Positions 14,405 through 22,150 of a stretch of DNA of 28,622 bases are shown here, in pieces (the first letter of the stretch is position 1; each line of letters begins with the position of its first letter). The translations under genes were made by a program, and so were the position numbers. This stretch comes from an uncultured Eubacteriales bacterium (lineage in GTDB: Bacteria; Bacillota; Clostridia; Peptostreptococcales; Anaerovoracaceae): assembly GCA_900553025.1 (NCBI GenBank), contig USBT01000012.1:1-28622 (forward strand), read 5' to 3'. The notes below the pieces were generated by a model, which saw only the letters and a program-made list of their open reading frames with translations, had not been told where the DNA came from and made no database searches.

Positions 14405-17404
14405 TTATAAGCTTCGTTTTTTTCTCGCTATGATGTATACCGCACCCAATGCAACGATACCTAGTCCGATGTAACCCATAGCATTCGCTGTGTCGCCAGT
14501 TTTAATACCGTTGTTAGGCTTTAAAGGTTTATTCTTTACTGAATTGGCACTATCTTTGTTTTTGTCATTCTGCGCTTTATCAGGATTTGTTTCGCTAGGG
14601 TTTTTAACATCTGGATTTGGATTCGTTTCAGATGGTTCGTTAACTTTCAAGCCTGCTTTTACGCTCTTTTGGAACTTTTCAATCGCTTTGTCTAGTTTTT
14701 CTTTTTGAGCGTCAACAGCCTCCTGCTTAGCGTTCTCATCTTCGTTGACTTTCTTTGCTTCAGCAATCGCTTCATCGAGTGCTTTCATTGCCTCAGCTGT
14801 AGCCCACTTATCTGTTGGCTCTATATCTTTTCCGTCAGTACTGGTCTTTATATCTTTCTTAGCATCCTCGGCGGACTTTAATGCTTTTTCAAGCTCGCTC
14901 TTGTTTGCCTTAGGTTTTTCTGCATTGTAAATATTATCTCTAAAATCTCGTGTTTCTTTCTTGTAGGCACTATATATGGATTTTTTTAGCTTCTCAACAT
15001 TTGAGCTGAATGTATAATTTGTAGGATTTTGTCCATTCAAATTCTTGTCTTTTTCGATTGCTTCTTTCATCAATCCTTCGATATCTGCTTTTTTATAAGT
15101 TTTGCCACCATATTCAAAGCTGACATCTTTGATTTTATCCAATTTTTTAATTCTTTGGTTATACATCTCTTTTTTGAATGCTTTCATCGATGTATATTTA
15201 CCATTAAATATTTTCGGTAATATATCGCTATCAGTCAAAGCTCCGTCTTTTATATACTTATTAGACATGTAAGGCACGAGCCCGTTTGTATATCCGAATT
15301 CTCCTAAGAGTTCAAAAGATAATCTTCTCAGCGAAACATCGCCTACGCTACCGTTCGGATTTTCAGATCCTGCGTAGAAAGATGAAAATAGAGGGATTGT
15401 GTGATAATCATTGTTTTCTGCATGACTTTGATCTGGCGTTCTCTTTGAATAATCGTATCTTTTTACGACTAAATCATTGTCTACAAAATCATCTACAGAT
15501 TTTAATTCTAAATTTGATACACTTGAGAATGTATCAATCGCCTGAGTTTTAGGTCCATTTGCTTGTGTTAGTTTTTTCAGATAATCAGCCTTGTCATCTC
15601 TCTTGATAAGCTCGTTTGCCTCGATTATTTCAAGCGAGTAAATAAGGTCAAGCTGATTGTGCATATAGTTTTTAATATTATCTTCTATATTTGGAGTTTC
15701 CGTGAACTGCTTATAACTTGAGTTCATCCAATTTCTGTTTTCGTATATTAAATTAAGGCCAAATATAGGGGCGTCATTTTCAAAGGACTCGAGAAGCCCC
15801 CTAGGGTAAAGCTCCGGTTGTGTATCAAGTCTACGCTCATTTCCCTGAAGATGTTCTTTGTTATACAAATGAATGAGCTCGTGCGAATATGCAGACAAAC
15901 CTCTGAAATCCAACGCTCTATTTATGAGCATTCTGATATCGCTTGGATTTTCAGCTACTGCTCCTGCATTGATAAACGGACTGTACATATTAAGAGGAGT
16001 AAAAAACTCTCTTAGTCCAATTGTTTCATATTGTCCTGCCCATGTATTTTTTGAAGTGTATCTGCTATCCACTTCATATACCTTTTCGTCTTCGGCTTTT
16101 TTTGTTCTGAGCGCATCCTTTACAACAGTATTTCTGTTTGGAATTAAGTTGTTAGATAGGCTTTCCCATATTTTAATATGATTTTTCTGAGCCTCACCAA
16201 CTTCATTTAGTTTATTAACAAGTGCTTCCTCATCTGAAGCATTATTCTTATATACATAAGTGTCGTATAATCCGTATGTTATACTTGCGTCATTTACGAT
16301 AAGATATATCGATTCTTTTGGTAGATTCAAAAGTGGCAAGATATGATTCAATGTTCTTGGGTAATCAGCAAATCTGTCAAACAAACCCTTTTTCATATCT
16401 TTGTCTATGTATTTTAAGGGTTTGATATTGTTTTCAAACCAAGCATCTTTATTGCCCTCACCCACAGAATTTATCAAAAAGGTCTTAAAGTCAGAGTCTT
16501 TTTTGAAATTTACCGAAATAACATTATTATATAAAGTAGAAATCTGCCTGTAATCTAAAGCAGTGCTACTTTGTTTTCCTAAGTTGATTACCGCCTGCAA
16601 CCTGTCGTGTTCTGTCAAATTATCATATAATTTTTCTTTAAGAGTTTTACCTGTATTATCAACCGGAACATTATATAACTTTTCCAAATAGGCAAGTCCC
16701 ATTACGAAATGATGCTTGTTCTTTCGTACAAAATCCTCTGATTTCGGACTTACATGTAATTCGTCGAGGTATGGTATAACATCATTTTTTATCTCATTAA
16801 ATTTACTCAGGTAAATATTATTTTCGATTGTTTCTTTTAAGATAATAGCTTTAGCTTTATTGTAGTAAGCTTCTTTTTCTTCGTTTGTTAAATCTTTCCA
16901 AGCCTTTCCATCCGCTTTGGCAAGATTTATAGCTTTTATTACATACTCCGTACCCACTCTAATACCAAGAGTATCCAATAATTCACTATCCATAAATTCT
17001 ATTTTTTTAATCTCATCCGGAAGTGGCTCCTTAGCGTCTTTTAATTCAGTCTGATTTTCTGTAGCCATATCAGGAGTTTTCTTTAAAGCCTTTGCTTCTA
17101 AATCATGATTTTTTGTAGCGCCTTCCAAGTCTCCTAAATCAACATCTTTATTTATACTGCTATCGTTTTTAGTATCCTCAGCTGGTGCTGCGTTTTTCAG
17201 TTCGGATTCTTCGATTTGCTTCTGAGCTTCATCTGCATTATTTTGTGCATTAAGATCCGTATCTGATGAATCGAATGCATAACTCATGCTCGCCTGACCA
17301 AATATCATGCTCACAATCAAGCAAATGGCAAAAATCTTTCTCTTGTTTTCAAATTTTTTAAATAACATCTGCCGTCCTTTCTCTGATAAGTAATTATTTT
17401 TCAT
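14405..17404 (-). CDS. M26-like (ZmpA/B/C type) surface zinc metalloprotease
   Basis: Predicted wall-anchored protease of 999 aa. A signal peptide ends near SYA (41-43). Residues 45-130 are acidic and polar. The catalytic part has HELIH at 508-512 in SAYSHELIHLYNKEHLQG, followed 19 residues later by Glu531 in PELYPRGLLESF, which matches the GLLxS glutamate segment of the Zmp/IgA1-protease family. A FIVAR-like helical repeat lies at about 834-920, then a linker with two SETNP motifs. The C-terminus is a sorting signal, GIKTGD at 966-971, a hydrophobic span and RKKRSL. GIKTG lacks the usual proline. Start ATG 17404 has AGGAGA 11 bases away; ATG 17368 with AGGA six bases away gives a shorter signal peptide and is equally plausible. 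Family members cleave host IgA or other glycoproteins; the substrate here is unknown. Confidence 0.85.
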   Translation of the reverse strand: MKNNYLSEKGRQMLFKKFENKRKIFAICLIVSMIFGQASMSYAFDSSDTDLNAQNNADEAQKQIEESELKNAAPAEDTKNDSSINKDVDLGDLEGATKNHDLEAKALKKTPDMATENQTELKDAKEPLPDEIKKIEFMDSELLDTLGIRVGTEYVIKAINLAKADGKAWKDLTNEEKEAYYNKAKAIILKETIENNIYLSKFNEIKNDVIPYLDELHVSPKSEDFVRKNKHHFVMGLAYLEKLYNVPVDNTGKTLKEKLYDNLTEHDRLQAVINLGKQSSTALDYRQISTLYNNVISVNFKKDSDFKTFLINSVGEGNKDAWFENNIKPLKYIDKDMKKGLFDRFADYPRTLNHILPLLNLPKESIYLIVNDASITYGLYDTYVYKNNASDEEALVNKLNEVGEAQKNHIKIWESLSNNLIPNRNTVVKDALRTKKAEDEKVYEVDSRYTSKNTWAGQYETIGLREFFTPLNMYSPFINAGAVAENPSDIRMLINRALDFRGLSAYSHELIHLYNKEHLQGNERRLDTQPELYPRGLLESFENDAPIFGLNLIYENRNWMNSSYKQFTETPNIEDNIKNYMHNQLDLIYSLEIIEANELIKRDDKADYLKKLTQANGPKTQAIDTFSSVSNLELKSVDDFVDNDLVVKRYDYSKRTPDQSHAENNDYHTIPLFSSFYAGSENPNGSVGDVSLRRLSFELLGEFGYTNGLVPYMSNKYIKDGALTDSDILPKIFNGKYTSMKAFKKEMYNQRIKKLDKIKDVSFEYGGKTYKKADIEGLMKEAIEKDKNLNGQNPTNYTFSSNVEKLKKSIYSAYKKETRDFRDNIYNAEKPKANKSELEKALKSAEDAKKDIKTSTDGKDIEPTDKWATAEAMKALDEAIAEAKKVNEDENAKQEAVDAQKEKLDKAIEKFQKSVKAGLKVNEPSETNPNPDVKNPSETNPDKAQNDKNKDSANSVKNKPLKPNNGIKTGDTANAMGYIGLGIVALGAVYIIARKKRSL

Positions 17405-17446
17405 TTTGTAAATTATCTCCTCTATGTTAAAATCGAATAAAAGTCG

Positions 17447-17481
17447 GGTATATTAGCGATATACCAAAACAATGGTATACG
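17447..17481 (+). promoter_or_regulatory. Palindromic operator candidate and promoter before gap
   Basis: GGTATAT-TAGCG-ATATACC (17447-17465) is a perfect 7+7 inverted repeat, and a third half-site GGTATAC follows at 17474-17480. A weak promoter TTAGCG (17453-17458), 17 bp, TATACG (17476-17481) reads toward gap and would be covered by both sites. The region is only 118 bases between the divergent protease and gap starts, so a bound regulator could affect both. Confidence 0.4.
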
Positions 17482-17522
17482 AAATTGAGTTATTTTAACA
17501 TATCTGGAATGGAGTGACAAGT

Positions 17523-18542
17523 ATGAAAAGAAAAAAAATTGCAATAAACGGATTCGGTAGAATAGGCAGATTGGCATTTAGAAAAATATTTGAAGAGGGT
17601 GAACTTGAAATTGTAGCTATCAACGATTTAACAAATCCGAAAATGTTAGCACATCTCCTGAAATACGATAGTGTTCAGGGAGCCTTCGGCGGTCATAGAA
17701 TAGAAAATAAAGATTCATCAATTATTGTTGACGGGAATGAAATTCCCGTATACTCAGAGTCAGATGCAAGCAAGCTGCCGTGGGAGAAATTGGAAGTGGA
17801 TATTGTCCTTGAATGCACAGGCTTTTACACAAGTAAAGCGAAATCGCAGGCACACATTGATGCAGGTGCAAAGAAGGTTCTAATCTCAGCTCCTGCCGGC
17901 GACGATTTACCCACGATTGTCTTCAATGTAAACCATAACATGCTTACTTCTGATGATAAAATTGTATCCGCTGCAAGCTGCACGACAAATTGCCTCGCTC
18001 CTATGGCAAAGGCACTTAACGAGTACAGAGAGCTTCGCACAGGCTTTATGACGACAATCCACGCATACACCGGAGACCAGATGTTGCTTGACGGACCTCA
18101 TCGAAAGGGAGATTTGAGGAGAGCACGTGCAGGCGCTATAAATATCGTGCCAACAAGCTCAGGAGCCGCATCAGCCATTGGGCTTGTTATTCCAGAGCTT
18201 GACGGTAAACTAATAGGTTCAGCACAACGCGTACCCGTTCCATCAGGCTCGCTGACAATACTTGACGCAACACTAAAGGATGAAACTGATACAGTAAGTG
18301 TAGAGGGCATCAACGAAGCAATGAAGTCTGCTGCTAACGAATCTTTCGGATATAATGAGGAAGAAATCGTTTCATCTGACGTTATCGGTATGTCATACGG
18401 TTCCTTATTTGATGCAACAGAAACACTTGCTCAAAAATGTGGAACGCATATTTATGAAGTTAGGATTGTTGCTTGGTACGATAATGAAATGAGCTATGTA
18501 AGCCAAATGGTGAGAACTCTTAAATATATGGTAGCTCTATAA
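17523..18542 (+). CDS. gap: Glyceraldehyde-3-phosphate dehydrogenase
   Basis: Glycolytic enzyme that converts glyceraldehyde-3-phosphate, NAD+ and phosphate to 1,3-bisphosphoglycerate. From ATG 17523 it is 339 aa. The NAD-binding NGFGRIGR is at residues 9-16, AINDL near 33-37 favours NAD over NADP, the catalytic Cys153 is in SAASCTTNC and the base His180 in TTIHAYTGDQ. HRKGDLRRARAGA follows, and WYDNEMSY lies near the end. GGAG stands eight bases before the ATG; a GTG three codons upstream overlaps that site and was rejected. The gene stands alone, without pgk or tpi, divergent from the protease and ending six bases inside the convergent bioY. Confidence 0.97.
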   Translation: MKRKKIAINGFGRIGRLAFRKIFEEGELEIVAINDLTNPKMLAHLLKYDSVQGAFGGHRIENKDSSIIVDGNEIPVYSESDASKLPWEKLEVDIVLECTGFYTSKAKSQAHIDAGAKKVLISAPAGDDLPTIVFNVNHNMLTSDDKIVSAASCTTNCLAPMAKALNEYRELRTGFMTTIHAYTGDQMLLDGPHRKGDLRRARAGAINIVPTSSGAASAIGLVIPELDGKLIGSAQRVPVPSGSLTILDATLKDETDTVSVEGINEAMKSAANESFGYNEEEIVSSDVIGMSYGSLFDATETLAQKCGTHIYEVRIVAWYDNEMSYVSQMVRTLKYMVAL

Positions 18543-19088
18543 ATATTTTCTTAGCTTCAATGCAACGGGAACAGCAACTGCCAATTTAACTATGTCGCCA
18601 GGTAAAGTTAGTAAGAAGCCATTCATTATTAGTGGCCATAACCCTATCGAGTTTGACATAAAAATATTTGCAAGCAAATACCAATAAAATAAGCCACATA
18701 TATACACGATAGATATGTTCACAATGCCGAACCTAAAAAAATCAACCATCTTCAACGGCATTTTCTTTGAGCAATAGCTGTTGAATAATCCTCCTGCTAC
18801 ATAGTTTGCAACGACAAACCCAATTAGATAGCCAAATCCAGGTGTGAGTACATATCCAAGACCACCACCTGAAGTAAATATCGGAACACCTATAAGACCC
18901 AAAATCAGATAAAGCACCGCTGATAGTGAGCTGTATTTTTTTGGCAAAAGAAAACATGCAAGCATAGTAAAAAATGTTTGCATGGTGAAAGGCAAAAGTG
19001 GCATAGGAACCTTGATGAAAGCCCCTACAGCAATGAGGGCTGTAAACATAGCAGAAATAGTTAGGTAATAAAGATTTGATTTTCTCAT
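18537..19088 (-). CDS. bioY: Biotin transporter S-component BioY
   Basis: Membrane substrate-binding subunit for biotin uptake by an ECF transporter. The 183 aa protein has about six hydrophobic segments and the family features KVPMPLLPFTMQTFFTMLAC (25-44), GLIGVPIFTSGGGLGYVLTPGFGYLIGF (about 64-91) with the glycine-rich biotin-binding loop, and PGDIVKLAVAVPVA near the end. Start ATG follows AAAGGAG. No ecfA or ecfT gene is adjacent, so it probably uses a shared energizing module encoded elsewhere. The CbiO/CbiQ pair in this window belongs to cobalt and is far away. A consensus promoter stands upstream. The gene end overlaps gap by 6 bases tail to tail, with no terminator visible between them. 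Confidence 0.95.
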   Translation of the reverse strand: MRKSNLYYLTISAMFTALIAVGAFIKVPMPLLPFTMQTFFTMLACFLLPKKYSSLSAVLYLILGLIGVPIFTSGGGLGYVLTPGFGYLIGFVVANYVAGGLFNSYCSKKMPLKMVDFFRFGIVNISIVYICGLFYWYLLANIFMSNSIGLWPLIMNGFLLTLPGDIVKLAVAVPVALKLRKYL

Positions 19089-19117
19089 AAGAATCTCCTT
19101 TTTTAAAATACCTAACT

Positions 19118-19146
19118 ATTATCTTATTATTTTGATTTAATGTCAA
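19118..19146 (-). promoter_or_regulatory. Promoter of bioY
   Basis: TTGACA (19146-19141), 17 bp spacer and GATAAT (19123-19118) make a near-perfect promoter ending 30 bases before the bioY start. I looked for an inverted BirA box of the TTGTTAAC type and found none that I can support. Confidence 0.85.
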
Positions 19147-19158
19147 CCCGTTTATTTA

Positions 19159-19297
19159 TTTTTGTGACGTAAATCAACTAGTTTTCATGACGTAAACAAT
19201 TTAGTTTTCGTGACGTAAATTGTTTAACTTTTATGACATAAACAATCTAGTTTTCGTGAGGTAAATTGTCTAACTTTTATGACCTAAATCATCTAGC
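19159..19297. repeat. Six tandem 22-24 bp repeats with alternating core
   Basis: Imperfect units begin at 19159, 19182, 19205, 19229, 19251 and 19275. The common form is TTTT(C)RTGACRTAAA, then a variable core, then CTAG or TAAC. The core alternates: units 2 and 4 carry AAACAAT, units 3 and 5 carry AAATTGT, so neighbouring cores are inverted repeats and the array has a higher-order period of about 46 bases. It lies between glpK and the bioY promoter. No ORF is present. The rest, to 19352, has two direct GCGCGAC copies after the glpK stop and no convincing terminator. Confidence 0.85.
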
Positions 19298-19352
19298 TTT
19301 GGTACCATAGTCCGAGTCCTCGTCGCGCTCTGTCGCGCCCTATAATAATGCT

Positions 19353-20876
19353 TTACTTTTCGTCTTCCAAGCTACTCCAGAATTGAACTGTTTTAACAGC
19401 TCTACTCCAGCCCCTTAGCAGCCGATTCCTGTGGTCATCTGACATTTTTGGCTCAAAAACCTTGCCTACCTGCCAATTTTTCTTTATATCGTCCTTGTCC
19501 CTCCAGTATCCAACCGCAAGCCCGGCAAGATACGCCGCTCCAAGAGATGTAGTTTCAATAACCCTTGGTCTGATAAGCTTCTCATTTAAAATATCCGACT
19601 GAAATTGCATCAAAAAGTCATTAGCACAAGCTCCACCGTCAACCTTTAGACCCTCGATAGTTTCATCCGAAGAGTCTGTTTTGTTGGTGCTGTCTTTCAT
19701 CACATCGTAAAGGTCCTTGCACTGATATGCCATCGATTCAAGTGTGGCTCTGATAATATGTTCACGACTTGTGCCCCTGGTGAGTCCAACTAATGTGCCT
19801 CTAGCATCTGCGTCCCAATATGGCGCACCCATGCCGACGAACGCAGGTACAAAATATACACCTTCGTTATCAGTAATGGTTTTCGAAGCTAATTCCGTGG
19901 ATGCAGCACTTTCAACAATCCGAAGCTGATCTCGAAGCCATTGCACAGCAGCACCACATACAAAGACTGAACCTTCAATCGCGTATTTTAGCTCATCTCC
20001 TATTCCCCATGCAATGGTTGTCAATAAACCGTTATCCATAAACACAGGTTTGTCGCCAGTATTCATTAGAAGGAAATTACCAGTTCCATATGTGGATTTG
20101 GTTTCTCCTTCCTCAAAGCAAGTTTGTCCAAATAATGCACACTGTTGATCGCCCGCTGCACCAGCTATTTTAATCGGTCCTCCAAAAATTGTAGTTATAG
20201 TTTCGCCATAGATTTGTGAAGAAGGAACAGGTTCAGGCAACATGTTCGACGGAATATCTAAAATTTCAAGAATTTCATCGTCCCATTTCAAGTCTTTAAT
20301 ATTGAACATCATAGTCCTCGAAGCGTTTGAATAATCCGTTACATGTACTTTTCCATTTGTCATCTTCCAGATAAGCCAGGTTTCAACGGTACCAAACAAT
20401 AAATTCCCTTTTTCAGCTTCTTCGCGAGCACCTTCTACGTTCTCTAAAATCCATCTTAATTTAGTCGCACTGAAATAGCTATCAATTATTAGACCAGTTT
20501 TGCTCTTAATCTTTGATTCAAGCCCACTAGCTTTGAGAGTGTCGCAATAGTCCGAGGTTCTTCTGCATTGCCAAACTATAGCGTTATATATGGGTTTGCC
20601 AGTATTTTTGTTCCATACTATTGTGGTTTCCCTCTGATTTGTAATGCCTATGGCTTCTATATTTTCATAATCTCCGTTCAGTTTGAGCAAGGCTTCCTGT
20701 GCGACATTCATCTGCGTTGTCCAAATCTCCATAGCGTCCTGCTCTACCCAGCCCGATTTTGGAAAAAACTGTTGAAATTCTTTTTGAGCCGTAATAATAG
20801 GCTCTCCTTTTTTATTGTAAATGATCGCTCGACAGCTCGTAGTGCCTTGATCAAGTGCTAGTATATACTTTTCCAT
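19353..20876 (-). CDS. glpK: Glycerol kinase
   Basis: Phosphorylates glycerol to glycerol-3-phosphate with ATP. From ATG 20876 the protein is 507 aa, the usual length. Signatures are YILALDQGTTSCRA (4-17), the FGGY-kinase centre GAAGDQQCALFGQ, STYGTGNF, and near the C-terminal half LKVDGGACANDFLMQFQSDIL. A GGAGG stands 10 bases before the ATG. A TTG seven codons upstream overlaps that site and was rejected. Many Firmicute homologues have a His, phosphorylated by HPr, just before IAGAAGDQQ (YHFYG); here this stretch reads TTIFGG, so that control may be absent. It follows hemW by 48 bases, as last gene of lepA-hemW-glpK. No glpF or glpD is beside it. Confidence 0.95.
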   Translation of the reverse strand: MEKYILALDQGTTSCRAIIYNKKGEPIITAQKEFQQFFPKSGWVEQDAMEIWTTQMNVAQEALLKLNGDYENIEAIGITNQRETTIVWNKNTGKPIYNAIVWQCRRTSDYCDTLKASGLESKIKSKTGLIIDSYFSATKLRWILENVEGAREEAEKGNLLFGTVETWLIWKMTNGKVHVTDYSNASRTMMFNIKDLKWDDEILEILDIPSNMLPEPVPSSQIYGETITTIFGGPIKIAGAAGDQQCALFGQTCFEEGETKSTYGTGNFLLMNTGDKPVFMDNGLLTTIAWGIGDELKYAIEGSVFVCGAAVQWLRDQLRIVESAASTELASKTITDNEGVYFVPAFVGMGAPYWDADARGTLVGLTRGTSREHIIRATLESMAYQCKDLYDVMKDSTNKTDSSDETIEGLKVDGGACANDFLMQFQSDILNEKLIRPRVIETTSLGAAYLAGLAVGYWRDKDDIKKNWQVGKVFEPKMSDDHRNRLLRGWSRAVKTVQFWSSLEDEK

Positions 20877-20924
20877 TTTATCAATGCCTCCTATCAAATT
20901 TCTCTGTGAATTTTCTTAAAAAAT

Positions 20925-22148
20925 TTATACAAACAAAGACATTATACTGTTTGATATATCTATCCCACTTCTTGTAAGCCTAATGCCGTTTTCGTCGATA
21001 TTCAAATATCCTAATTCTATATAATCCTCAAGCTCAGATTTTTCACTCTCATAAAATTTCATGAAATCTACTCCAAACTCTGATTTGAATTTATCAAAAG
21101 AAATACCATCCACGGTTCTCAGTGCTGTAAACGCAAATTCTCCTGCGGAATCCTTCAAGGTGTTTTGATGCACTTCTGAAAATATATTCGTATAAATCTC
21201 ATCTGGTCTGTATACATCTCTATTAATTTTGTGAGCTAACATGAAATCTGTCAAAGATGAAACAACCTCAAACCTAAATCCATTAAGAAAAGAGGCCGCC
21301 GACGGACCTATACCCAGATAGTCAATAAACTGCCAGTACTTTAGATTATGCCTGCACTCATATCTGGGCTTTGACCAATTTGATATTTCGTAATGCGCAA
21401 ATCCGCTATCTTTCAACATATCACATGTTTGGTGGTACATCTGTCTGTCCAGTTCATCGCTCGTTTCGTCAAACTCTCCGTTTTTAAAACGCTCAAAAAA
21501 TTCAGTACCCTCTTCTAGCTGTAGTCCATATATTGAAAGATGCTCAGGAGAGAGATTTATAGCCGCTTTCAAATTTTTCTCCCATCTTTTTAAAGTCTGA
21601 TTAGGTAACGAAAAAATCAAGTCAAGATTTAGGTTGTCAAAGCCAGCTTTTCTAGAAGCTTCAACTGTTTTTAGCGCAGTATCGACATCGTGAATTCTTC
21701 CTATCTGTAGAAGCTCGCTATCGTCAAGGCTTTGAATTCCTATACTTATTCTGTTAATACCTGCCGATTTATATGCCATCAGTTTTTCAAGACTAAGACT
21801 TCCTGGGTTAGACTCTACTGTAATCTCTGCATCTTTATCAATACAAAAAACTGAATCAACCGCACCGAGTATCCGCTGCATCGACTCTGAGGATAACAAA
21901 GATGGTGTGCCTCCACCTAAGAAAATGCTGTCAACAAAATATCTATTAACGTCAAAATCACCAATTTCTCTTGGAACAAAAGATTGGTTCAATATTTGAC
22001 TTTCGATTGCTTTTGTATATTCTGCTAAAGCTTCCTCTCTTAATGGAATAGAATAAAACCCACAATACCCACATTTGCTAAGACAGAATGGTACGTGTAT
22101 ATATATTCCTAGGGGTAGTCTACGTAAATGTGTAGCCTTATCTGTCAT
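20925..22148 (-). CDS. hemW: Radical SAM heme chaperone HemW
   Basis: Radical SAM protein that binds heme and delivers it to apoproteins; formerly annotated as coproporphyrinogen III oxidase. The 407 aa protein has the iron-sulfur motif FCLSKCGYCGF with Cys22, Cys26 and Cys29, the GGGTPS SAM-binding segment near 78-83 and ESNPGSL near 122-128. The motif HNLKYW, typical of HemW and absent from true HemN, is visible in the middle part and marks the chaperone type. The C-terminal winged-helix-like end is present. The ATG lies 2 bases after the lepA stop with AAGG upstream, a pairing common in Firmicutes. Confidence 0.93.
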   Translation of the reverse strand: MTDKATHLRRLPLGIYIHVPFCLSKCGYCGFYSIPLREEALAEYTKAIESQILNQSFVPREIGDFDVNRYFVDSIFLGGGTPSLLSSESMQRILGAVDSVFCIDKDAEITVESNPGSLSLEKLMAYKSAGINRISIGIQSLDDSELLQIGRIHDVDTALKTVEASRKAGFDNLNLDLIFSLPNQTLKRWEKNLKAAINLSPEHLSIYGLQLEEGTEFFERFKNGEFDETSDELDRQMYHQTCDMLKDSGFAHYEISNWSKPRYECRHNLKYWQFIDYLGIGPSAASFLNGFRFEVVSSLTDFMLAHKINRDVYRPDEIYTNIFSEVHQNTLKDSAGEFAFTALRTVDGISFDKFKSEFGVDFMKFYESEKSELEDYIELGYLNIDENGIRLTRSGIDISNSIMSLFV

Positions 22149-22150
22149 TT

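Noticed and set aside
18742..19146. 134-codon minus-strand frame starting upstream of bioY
   Set aside because: It overlaps bioY in another frame, is full of Cys, Trp and His runs, and its start lies in the promoter.
19100..19150. BirA operator upstream of bioY
   Set aside because: GTTGAC and GTTAGG are present but not as an inverted pair with proper spacing.
19159..19297. CRISPR array
   Set aside because: Units are back to back without unique spacers and are imperfect; no cas genes are nearby.
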